Source: Prevotella sp. UBA2755 | GTDB lineage: Bacteria > Bacteroidota > Bacteroidia > Bacteroidales > Bacteroidaceae | Length of the DNA: 5,762 nucleotides | Assembly (NCBI GenBank): GCA_002353225.1 | Contig: DEJF01000032.1 | Span: 56,862-62,623, forward strand | Direction of reading: 5' to 3' | In this document: positions 1-5,385 of the stretch, piece after piece | How the letters are laid out: every line of letters starts with the position of its first letter | How positions within the stretch are numbered: the stretch's first letter is position 1 | Made by a program: the position numbers and the translations under genes | Notes under the pieces: model-generated | What the model saw: only the letters and a program-made list of their open reading frames with translations | What the model was told of the DNA's origin: nothing | Databases searched by the model: none

Positions 1-302
1 TGGGTCATCAGTTTCGTGCGACGACCCAGCACAATCCAAGCGAGCAAGGAGCCGATGACGGCATTGCCCACACCGATCCATGTCGCCGACAGACCGTATT
101 TCCAGCCAAACTGTCCTGCATAGCCTACGAAGACGACAGCAGAGAAATAACTTGTTCCGTAGGCGAAGGCAGTCAGCCAAGGACCTACAGCACGACCGCC
201 CAGCACGAAACCATCCACACTACTTGCCTGTTTGCGAGAGTAGAGTCCTACCCCTATCATCACGGCAAAGAAGATGATAGTCAGAAGAATCTTTATAATC
301 AT
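1..302 (-). CDS. Sodium:solute symporter family protein, N-terminal part (cut by window edge)
   Basis: The first 100 codons of an inner-membrane SSS-family (PutP/SGLT-like) transporter are visible; the rest lies beyond position 1. Such proteins usually have about 480-550 residues and couple Na+ entry to solute uptake. Residues about 2-20 form the first membrane helix. A short loop follows with the family-typical VDGFVLGGRAVGPW stretch (29-42), then hydrophobic segments at about 43-62 and 72-93. The aromatic, glycine-rich AYGTSYFSAVVFVGYAG segment (47-63) is where SSS proteins keep their early helix signature. The ATG at 302-300 is the natural start because the first helix begins at once. It lies only 10 nt after the porin stop codon, so the two genes are probably co-transcribed and perhaps translationally coupled. 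The substrate cannot be told from this part; sugars, sialic acid, amino acids and other solutes are all possible in the family. Confidence 0.85.
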   Translation of the reverse strand, partial: MIIKILLTIIFFAVMIGVGLYSRKQASSVDGFVLGGRAVGPWLTAFAYGTSYFSAVVFVGYAGQFGWKYGLSATWIGVGNAVIGSLLAWIVLGRRTKLMT

Positions 303-312
303 TGTTGTTTAG

Positions 313-1404
313 TTATTTCTTTTTGGAATAATCCAGCCTTACCTGCATCTGCGCCATTACCTGGTGGCAGGCACCATGGGTGAATGCGCCATTGGCAAGG
401 TAAGCGCTCTTATAGACATACTGCACTTGGAAACGGCACTTCTTGAAGAACCAGTATTGCAGACCGGCAATCGCTTTGTGCTGGTCCATACCTAAAGAGG
501 TGTTGAAATTGAAGAAGTCATAAGAGCCTACGAACTCCAAACCCTTATACAAGGGGACGGCACCAGTGACGTAGGCACCACGGCTGGTAGCACATCCGTC
601 CTTACCTTCTATATATTCCCCATGTACGTTGAAGTCTTTCGACTTATAATCGAAGCCCACCGTCCAGCGGTTACGCTTGTAGTTGTCGCCTTCATGAATA
701 TCGGGATTGTAGGGCGAGTTGGCGATGGCATGCCCACGTCCGATTTGTCCTGTGGCTACGAGGTTGAGTCCTTTCACGGGGCGGTATTCCAGTCGTCCGA
801 TGAAGTCTTTCTCCTTGTTGCCGTCTTTCTTGTTGATACCCTGTCCGTTCATCACCTGAGCCTCGTAGCGGAACTTGCCGTCGTTGGTCTCACCAAACAC
901 GGAGAGTCCGAGGTCACGACCGTATTGCACACCCATCAGGGGGTCGCTGCCGCAGCCTGTCAGATAGGTCACACCTTCTGAATAGACATCAATAGCCTCC
1001 ATGGAAGTAGGGGATAGGGGGTTCTCGAGCGAGACACCGTTCTTAAACTGTCCAAGGCGAACGGTCAGAGCCTTGTTGTTGGTAAAACGATAGTCGGTGT
1101 AATACTCTTGTACGACGCTCGAGAAATCGTGCATAAACAGGAACGACCATCTGTCTGTGATGCGGGCATTCGCCCAGAAGAGGATGCGTTTGAGTTCGAA
1201 AGTGCCTTTGTCGTCACCATTCTGGTGTGTGTAGTTGAACCCTCCCTGTGCGTAGCCGTGCAGTTCGACGCGGTCGGCAACATCTTTCAACCAGTCAGTC
1301 ATCTCTTTCTGTTCCTGCTCGCCAGATTGCCCCATGGCGGCAGTGCTGCTGAAGGCGGCAAGCGCAACGGCAAGCAACGCCTCCTTGAAAAAAGCCTTTC
1401 TCAT
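313..1404 (-). CDS. OprO/OprP-type outer-membrane porin
   Basis: A 363-residue outer-membrane beta-barrel of the phosphate-selective porin O/P type (PF07396-like), which should let small solutes pass the outer membrane. Residues 1-25 are a signal peptide ending in AAMG, with cleavage probably before Gln26. The linker at 26-46 is charged. The barrel starts at VELHGYAQGGFNY (46-58), the typical opening of these porins in Bacteroidales. Alternating aromatic strands follow, with the conserved LKRILFWANARITDRWSFLFMHDF region (71-94) and LGQFKNGVSLENPLSP (117-132). It is shorter than Pseudomonas OprP (about 440 residues). Four cysteines (151, 271, 323, 346) and a lysine-rich end (DYSKKK) after the last predicted strand are unusual, since barrel proteins often end on an aromatic residue. 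It sits between the MBL hydrolase (42-nt gap) and the symporter (10-nt gap) in one probable operon. Phosphate specificity is not established; the family name should not be taken as the substrate. Confidence 0.88.
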   Translation of the reverse strand: MRKAFFKEALLAVALAAFSSTAAMGQSGEQEQKEMTDWLKDVADRVELHGYAQGGFNYTHQNGDDKGTFELKRILFWANARITDRWSFLFMHDFSSVVQEYYTDYRFTNNKALTVRLGQFKNGVSLENPLSPTSMEAIDVYSEGVTYLTGCGSDPLMGVQYGRDLGLSVFGETNDGKFRYEAQVMNGQGINKKDGNKEKDFIGRLEYRPVKGLNLVATGQIGRGHAIANSPYNPDIHEGDNYKRNRWTVGFDYKSKDFNVHGEYIEGKDGCATSRGAYVTGAVPLYKGLEFVGSYDFFNFNTSLGMDQHKAIAGLQYWFFKKCRFQVQYVYKSAYLANGAFTHGACHQVMAQMQVRLDYSKKK

Positions 1405-1446
1405 CTTGTTTAATTTTTATTTTGGTGAATGAATTGATGTCTTGGG

Positions 1447-2178
1447 TTATTGGTATTTCCTGATCCTCACGTCGATGCCGCTTCCTCCCAGCAACATCGT
1501 CACCTTGCGGATGGGGGTGTCACTATAGTGGTAGGGGAAAAGCACCTTCGGTTTGATGGTCTTCGCTGCTTTCACCAGTTGCTCGGGAGTCATGGTGTAG
1601 GGCTGGTTGCAGGGCAGGAAGGCGATGTCGATGTCTTGCAGGTCTGCCATCTCTGGGATATCCTCTGTGTCGCCAGCCACATAGATGCGCAAGTCCTCCA
1701 CATTCAGCACGTAACCGTTGTCACGTCCTTTGGGATGGTACTGCTCACGACCCTTGGTGGTGTTATAGGCAGGCACTGCCTCCACTGTCACGTTATCGCA
1801 AACCTCCGCTTTGTCGCCATTCGCCAGCACATATCCGCTGCCCCACTGGGTGTAGACATTATGGTTGGTATAGATGACGGTATAGTTTCTGCGCAACTCC
1901 GTCAGCGCCATCGAGTCGAAATGGTCGTGGTGCTCGTGGGTCACGAAGATATAGTCTGCCTTGGGCCATGTGGTGTAGTCGGTATGCGGCTCCATATTAA
2001 TGACGGGGTCGAAGTAGATGGTCTTCCCGTTATACTCCATCATGATACTGGCATGCTTGATACAAGTAATCGTCAGCGTCTTGCCAGATGCAGTCTTAAA
2101 CACGTCCTTCTCAAACTGTTGCGCCATACATCCGAGGGTAAGGCAAATGGTCATTAAAACAACGCAAAGTCTTTTCAT
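1447..2178 (-). CDS. Exported MBL-fold metal-dependent hydrolase
   Basis: A 243-residue metallo-beta-lactamase-fold hydrolase, similar in layout to UPF0173/L-ascorbate-6-phosphate-lactonase-like proteins. The metal site is complete: HEHHDH at 81-86 fits HxHxDH (His81, His83, Asp85, His86). His148 (YHPKG) may be a further ligand or family-specific residue, Asp170 (AGDTE) is the bridging aspartate, and His217 (FPYHYSD) is the last ligand. FDP at 56-58 and PAYNT at 136-140 fit the subfamily. The N terminus (1-20) is a hydrophobic export signal. Cys17 in LTLGCMAQ could be a lipidation site, but the -3 residue is Thr, so the lipobox is imperfect and signal peptidase I cleavage near AQQ is as likely. 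Most relatives are cytoplasmic, so export is notable. It is the promoter-proximal gene of the operon with the porin and symporter. The substrate is unknown; a small ester, lactone or phosphodiester is possible. Confidence 0.85.
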   Translation of the reverse strand: MKRLCVVLMTICLTLGCMAQQFEKDVFKTASGKTLTITCIKHASIMMEYNGKTIYFDPVINMEPHTDYTTWPKADYIFVTHEHHDHFDSMALTELRRNYTVIYTNHNVYTQWGSGYVLANGDKAEVCDNVTVEAVPAYNTTKGREQYHPKGRDNGYVLNVEDLRIYVAGDTEDIPEMADLQDIDIAFLPCNQPYTMTPEQLVKAAKTIKPKVLFPYHYSDTPIRKVTMLLGGSGIDVRIRKYQ

Positions 2179-2207
2179 TTTGTTCGTCTTTATGGGTTAA
2201 TTGGCGA

Positions 2208-2239
2208 CAAAATTACTTATTTTCATTTAAACAACCAAG
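2208..2239 (-). promoter_or_regulatory. Bacteroidota-type promoter of the hydrolase-porin-symporter operon
   Basis: On the minus strand TAATTTTG (2215-2208) matches the -7 consensus TAnnTTTG. TTG at 2238-2236 lies 20 bp upstream as the -33 element. Transcription would start near 2203, giving a leader of about 24 nt before the ATG at 2178. No similar element was seen in front of the porin or symporter, so it probably drives all three. Confidence 0.6.
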
Positions 2240-2344
2240 CATTTTGTCGTTTTTTATAGGGGTGATGCGAGTAAAGTGCCATCCGATGCAGTTGTAAGTG
2301 CCTGAGTATTCGATGTGAAGATGCAAAGAAAAAACCGGGAAATA

Positions 2345-2376
2345 TTTGGAAGTTAAAGATTATGTTTGTATCTTTG
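2345..2376 (+). promoter_or_regulatory. Bacteroidota-type promoter of the MNT/HEPN pair
   Basis: TTTG (2345-2348) and TATCTTTG (2369-2376) are separated by exactly 20 bp, a full consensus match. Transcription should start around 2380, leaving only about 15 nt before the antitoxin ATG. An 8-bp palindrome AAATATTT (2340-2347) overlaps the -33 element and a 5-bp inverted repeat ATCTT/AAGAT (2370-2374, 2385-2389) overlaps the -7 element. Either could take part in autoregulation, but both are short enough to be chance. Confidence 0.75.
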
Positions 2377-2394
2377 CACAAAAGAAGATGAAGA

Positions 2395-2685
2395 ATGAAC
2401 GCTCAATTGTCGCATACCATTCATGAGTATTTTAAAACCCAACCTATAGATAAGGCATGGGTTTTTGGCTCTTTCTCTCGTGGTGAGGAACGCCCTGAGA
2501 GTGATGTTGACATCTTGGTATCTCTTATTCCAGGAACACGATTGGGCTTAAAATTCTTCGCAATGAATCTTGAATTGGAACAGTTGCTGAACAGGCCTGT
2601 TGACTTGGTTATTGAAGGTGATTTATTACCTTTTGCGGAAGAAACAGTAAATCGTGATAAAGTATTAGTGTATGCGAGAGCCTGA
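2395..2685 (+). CDS. mntA: MntA-like nucleotidyltransferase (MNT) antitoxin
   Basis: A 96-residue minimal nucleotidyltransferase of the DNA polymerase beta superfamily. The signature is complete: GSFSRG at 25-30 and DVD at 37-39 give the exact GSX10DXD motif, and Asp70 (PVDLV) fits the third metal-binding carboxylate. In characterised MntA/HepT pairs this enzyme silences the HEPN toxin by adding AMP units to a tyrosine in the toxin's RX4HXY motif. The intact metal site predicts that this copy is active. The start at 2395 gives the usual short lead-in before the WVFGS strand. Another ATG at 2388 is out of frame and opens only a 12-codon frame. The gene overlaps the toxin gene by 14 nt, the expected coupled layout. 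GC is lower than in the operon on its left, which would fit transfer. The family call is firm; activity is inferred from known pairs. Confidence 0.92.
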   Translation: MNAQLSHTIHEYFKTQPIDKAWVFGSFSRGEERPESDVDILVSLIPGTRLGLKFFAMNLELEQLLNRPVDLVIEGDLLPFAEETVNRDKVLVYARA

Positions 2686-3016
2686 AAGAGATAAAGCACG
2701 ACTGGAGCACATCCTGTCCGCAATTGAGTGTGTCGAAGAATATACCAAGAACATTAGTGAGGCTCAGTTGAAAGAAGACAAATTGCGTCTTCATGCCGTA
2801 ATATATAATGTGCAAGTTATAGGCGAAGCAGTTTATAAACTTACCAATGAATTTAAGGAGCAAAATGTGGAAACGCCTTGGGCTGTAATAGAAAAGATGC
2901 GGCATATTCTCGTTCATGACTATTTCAAGATCAATTTTGAGGTATTGTGGGATGTTATTACTAAAGACATTCCTATATTGAAAGGGCAAGTAGAGCGATA
3001 TATGATCGATTTCTAA
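2672..3016 (+). CDS. hepT: HepT-like HEPN ribonuclease toxin (DUF86)
   Basis: A 114-residue, mostly helical HEPN-domain protein of the HepT/DUF86 family, the toxin half of type VII toxin-antitoxin systems. RHILVHDY at 77-84 is a complete RX4HXY motif: Arg77 and His82 are the expected RNase residues, and Tyr84 is the expected target for AMP addition by the neighbouring antitoxin. The NVQVIGEAVYKL segment (46-57) is the family-typical helix before the active-site helix. Length is normal for the family (about 110-145). The ATG at 2672 lies inside the antitoxin gene, 14 nt before the end of its stop codon, so toxin translation probably depends on ribosomes finishing the antitoxin. Known relatives cut tRNA or mRNA, but the target here cannot be read from sequence. 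No truncation or frameshift is seen, so the module looks functional. Confidence 0.92.
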   Translation: MREPERDKARLEHILSAIECVEEYTKNISEAQLKEDKLRLHAVIYNVQVIGEAVYKLTNEFKEQNVETPWAVIEKMRHILVHDYFKINFEVLWDVITKDIPILKGQVERYMIDF

Positions 3017-3020
3017 TAAA

Positions 3021-3056
3021 AAGTGCCACCCTTTCGGAAAGAAGCGGGTGGCACTT
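3021..3056 (+). terminator. Hairpin terminator after the MNT/HEPN pair
   Basis: AAGTGCCACCC (3021-3031) and GGGTGGCACTT (3046-3056) form a perfect 11-bp stem with a 14-nt loop, starting 5 bases after the toxin stop codon. The plus-strand tail (CTGTTTCC) has only a weak T-run. On the minus strand the stem is followed by TTTTTATTA, so it would work better for transcripts from the other side. It separates the toxin-antitoxin unit from the next promoter. Confidence 0.7.
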
Positions 3057-3077
3057 CTGTTTCCTGCCCATTGTTTA

Positions 3078-3098
3078 ATAACTTTACGTAAACGTTAT
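3078..3098. promoter_or_regulatory. Palindromic candidate operator upstream of the surface-protein promoter
   Basis: A perfect 10-bp palindrome TTTACGTAAA (3083-3092) is flanked by ATAAC (3078-3082) and GTTAT (3094-3098), which are inverted copies offset by one base. Its right end is 23 bp before the -33 element, a position suited to a regulator that binds as a dimer. Two direct copies of TATTTGGTGA (3107-3116 and 3120-3129) lie between it and the promoter core. The role is inference. Confidence 0.35.
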
Positions 3099-3121
3099 AG
3101 TTGGAATATTTGGTGATTTTA

Positions 3122-3153
3122 TTTGGTGAATTGACATAAATCAATTATCTTTG
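3122..3153 (+). promoter_or_regulatory. Bacteroidota-type promoter of the 682-residue surface protein
   Basis: TTTG (3122-3125) and TATCTTTG (3146-3153) are 20 bp apart, a full consensus match. A start near 3158 gives a leader of about 108 nt. The same promoter probably serves the 47-codon gene downstream, because no consensus promoter was found in the 71-nt gap between the two genes. Confidence 0.75.
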
Positions 3154-3157
3154 CACA

Positions 3158-3265
3158 CATATTCCCTCTTTATGGGATTTTATTATCGTGGGAAAGCGTT
3201 CCCGCATCTCTACAACTGCTACAATACATTATTTATAATATTACTAATTAAAAACAAATGAAAGT
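3158..3265 (+). promoter_or_regulatory. Long 5' leader with small hairpin
   Basis: The predicted transcript has about 108 untranslated bases before the ATG at 3266. GGGAA (3190-3194) and TTCCC (3199-3203) can pair around a four-base loop, and a TCCC/GGGA pair (3163-3166, 3174-3177) offers a weaker second stem that could compete with the first. The remainder is AT-rich and probably open. The start codon overlaps the stop of a three-codon frame (ATG AAA GTA TGA, 3258-3269). No known riboswitch class was recognised. Confidence 0.3.
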
Positions 3266-5314
3266 ATGAAAAAACTATTTACTTTATTGACGCTTGCGCT
3301 GATTTCTATTGGGTCGGCGTGGGGAACGGATTACAATCTTACACAGGATGTGTATTCTGATGGAATTTTTACAGTTGACGAAATTGCCTTTACTATTGCC
3401 AAGGGTTCCACTTCTGGTCATGCTGGTAATGTATCTGGAAGTGACAAACTTTTTAAGTTAAGTAAAAATGCTACTTATACTATTGAATTACCTACAGGTT
3501 TCACTGCAACTAATATTAAGATTATTGGATATACTAATGCGAGTTCTAATAATGCATCAATAACTGAAGTTTGTGGTTCTACGATTTCGTCAGATAATAT
3601 TTTTGCATTGAATACTGTTGCTTCGACTGAATCTGATTGGACAACATTTTCAAAAGCATTATCTAGTGTAACAGGCTCAATAACATTTAAGGTAGCAAAT
3701 GCCAATCAAATTTGCGCATACATAGTTATTACAGGCAGTCAAGCGGCCGTTGATCCTGTCTTTTCTTTGACTAAATCAACTATCGGTACTGATGAAACTT
3801 CTCGGATTCAGGTAGGAACAAAGGGAACTCTTGATGGTATTACCCTTACTGGTCTTGCAAGTTCCGATGAAACAGTTGCCACTGTTGACGGAACTGGTTT
3901 AATTTCCCCATTGAAGGCAGGAACTACAACTATTAGTTTCACAGCCTCTTCTGGAGTTTCAGGAAAATGGAACGCAACTTCTGAAAAAGTAAGTCTTTCT
4001 CTTACTGTTACTGATCCTATTGTAGAAAATCCAATGTTTAATCCTGCAGAAGACTCAGAGTTTAATGGTACGTTAGAAGTGACTATTACCTGTGCTACTG
4101 ATGGGGCAACCATTAAATATTCATACGATAATTCCACATGGAATGATTATACAGATGCTTTGTCTTTGACAGAGACGAAGACTATATATGCAAAAGCAGT
4201 AAAAACAGGACTAAACGATAGTGAGGTTATAAGTAAAACCTATACGTTTGTTCCCTCAGGTGATCCAACTACAATATCTGCTTCTACTACAACTTTTATT
4301 GATTTTAGTGAACTTACAGGTAGTTCCGAAGGTGTTGCATTAGGTGTTAGCAGAACAGAGGGTAATTATAAAATTATAAACCATGCAGATTATCCTTGGA
4401 AAGTATATACTACAAATGTAACCGTCGATGGAAGAACTCTGACTCGTTATATGAATTCAGGAGGTAGCAGTAATGCATCACGTCGTTTAATCCAGATTAG
4501 TGTTACTGGACCAGCAATTATTAAAGTCTATGGAAAATCTGCTTCTGGTACACGTGCTATTAATATTTATAAAGCCTCTTTTGATAACGGAAATATTGTT
4601 AAAACTGGAGATGTAACAACATCTGATTGGGGAATTGTGGAATATTTATATACTGAAAGTGAGACCGCAACATTCTTAATTGGTACAGGAAACAATTTGC
4701 ATATTGGTGGTATTGTTGTTCAGCCAGCATCTGTTTCCGTTCCCGTAGGTACTACAGGTTGGTCAACCTACAGCAGTGCTTATGCTCTTGACTTCGAGAA
4801 TGCACAGGAAGGTATTGAGGCTTATGTTATCACAGGTTTTGAAGGTACAACTCTAACAACCAGCAAGATTACTGGTACCGTTGCTGCTAATACAGGTCTG
4901 TTGGTGAAGGGTACCGCAAGCACAAACTATAATGTTCCTGTTGTGGCTACTGGTGATGCCCCAACTGCAAATCTACTCGTTGCTTCTGTAGCAGGTGAGA
5001 CTGTTGAAAAAGGTACAGGAGATAATGTAAACTATGTATTGGTGAACAATGGTGGAACTGCTGAGTTCCAGTGGATAGATGAAACGTCTGCTACATTGGG
5101 TTCCAACAAGGCTTATCTGCAGATTGTTAATGGTCCTAAGTCTGAAACCAGCGCTCATGGACTGACCATTGACTTGGATGGTGAATTAACTGGTATCAAG
5201 AACATCAAGGTTGGTTCTGAGGACAATATCTACTATGACCTGCAGGGTCATCGTGTTCTCTACCCAACCAAGGGCTTGTATATCGTGAACGGTAAAAAGG
5301 TGATTCTGAAATAA
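3266..5314 (+). CDS. Secreted multidomain surface protein with Ig-like and jelly-roll-like domains and T9SS-like sorting tail
   Basis: A 682-residue exported protein with no catalytic motif that I recognise. A signal peptide (1-20, MKKLFTLLTLALISIGSAWG) precedes a beta-rich, jelly-roll-like region (about 22-158). Next come a Big_2-like Ig domain (about 164-249, with SSDETVATVDGTGLISPLKAGTTTI) and a chitobiase/hexosaminidase-C-terminal-like repeat (PF13290 type, about 254-328, ATIKYSYDNSTWNDY ... TKTIYAKAVKTG). A second jelly-roll-like region (about 338-488) shares the strand pattern of the first. The module at 489-640, opening VPVGTTGWSTYSSAYALDF, is a type I associate with Prevotella secreted proteins. 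The end (643-682) has YYDLQGHRV and KGLYIVNGKKVILK, like type IX secretion sorting tails, so it is probably displayed or released at the cell surface. Glycan or host-surface binding is an inference from the folds. GC changes from about 27-42% to about 48-50% near codon 490. It probably shares its transcript with the 47-codon gene downstream. Confidence 0.85.
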   Translation: MKKLFTLLTLALISIGSAWGTDYNLTQDVYSDGIFTVDEIAFTIAKGSTSGHAGNVSGSDKLFKLSKNATYTIELPTGFTATNIKIIGYTNASSNNASITEVCGSTISSDNIFALNTVASTESDWTTFSKALSSVTGSITFKVANANQICAYIVITGSQAAVDPVFSLTKSTIGTDETSRIQVGTKGTLDGITLTGLASSDETVATVDGTGLISPLKAGTTTISFTASSGVSGKWNATSEKVSLSLTVTDPIVENPMFNPAEDSEFNGTLEVTITCATDGATIKYSYDNSTWNDYTDALSLTETKTIYAKAVKTGLNDSEVISKTYTFVPSGDPTTISASTTTFIDFSELTGSSEGVALGVSRTEGNYKIINHADYPWKVYTTNVTVDGRTLTRYMNSGGSSNASRRLIQISVTGPAIIKVYGKSASGTRAINIYKASFDNGNIVKTGDVTTSDWGIVEYLYTESETATFLIGTGNNLHIGGIVVQPASVSVPVGTTGWSTYSSAYALDFENAQEGIEAYVITGFEGTTLTTSKITGTVAANTGLLVKGTASTNYNVPVVATGDAPTANLLVASVAGETVEKGTGDNVNYVLVNNGGTAEFQWIDETSATLGSNKAYLQIVNGPKSETSAHGLTIDLDGELTGIKNIKVGSEDNIYYDLQGHRVLYPTKGLYIVNGKKVILK

Positions 5315-5326
5315 GACCCCTCCTGA

Positions 5327-5346
5327 CCTCCCCTGTTTAGGGGAGG
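5327..5346. repeat. GC-rich intergenic hairpin repeat (REP-like)
   Basis: CCTCCCCT (5327-5334) and AGGGGAGG (5339-5346) form a perfect 8-bp stem around GTTT, preceded by ACCCCTCCTGA. No T-run follows, so it is a poor intrinsic terminator. It resembles the CCTCCCC/GGGGAGG intergenic element that I recall as frequently dispersed in Bacteroidota genomes. It lies between the surface-protein gene and the small gene, where it could protect the upstream mRNA 3' end or set the ratio of the two products. Confidence 0.55.
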
Positions 5347-5385
5347 GAAGAGGATATTAGTAACAAATTAAAAAGAGATAGAACT

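Noticed and set aside
80..277. Plus-strand 65-codon frame
   Set aside because: It is antisense to the symporter N terminus and Arg-rich; the minus-strand frame has clear SSS-family features.
622..1413. Plus-strand frames opposite the porin gene, and a minus-strand frame at 1065-1283
   Set aside because: All overlap the porin coding sequence in other frames, with no promoter, start context or domain. The porin frame explains the region fully.
1450..2157. Long plus-strand frame (235 codons) opposite the MBL hydrolase
   Set aside because: It lies fully antisense to a gene with intact HxHxDH and other family motifs. Its translation is His/Val-rich with no recognisable domain, as expected of an antisense shadow.
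2179..2394. Additional gene or RNA in the divergent intergenic region
   Set aside because: Only the two promoters and AT-rich sequence are visible; no frame with a start context and no tRNA-like or other recognisable RNA fold was seen.
2421..2989. Minus-strand frames opposite the MNT/HEPN genes
   Set aside because: The plus-strand genes carry complete catalytic motifs and a consensus promoter; the reverse frames show nothing recognisable.
2273..3028. Shared 9-mer AAAGTGCCA at 2273-2281 and 3020-3028 as target-site duplication around the toxin-antitoxin pair
   Set aside because: The second copy is part of the terminator stem and the match does not extend, so chance is the simpler reading.
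3475..5158. Minus-strand frames (3475-3705, 3808-4137, 4973-5158) opposite the surface-protein gene
   Set aside because: They are short antisense frames inside a continuous 682-codon gene with signal peptide and domains.
5327..5346. Rho-independent terminator for the surface-protein gene
   Set aside because: The stem is strong but is followed by GAAGAGGATATTAG with no T-run; a much better terminator lies after the small gene.
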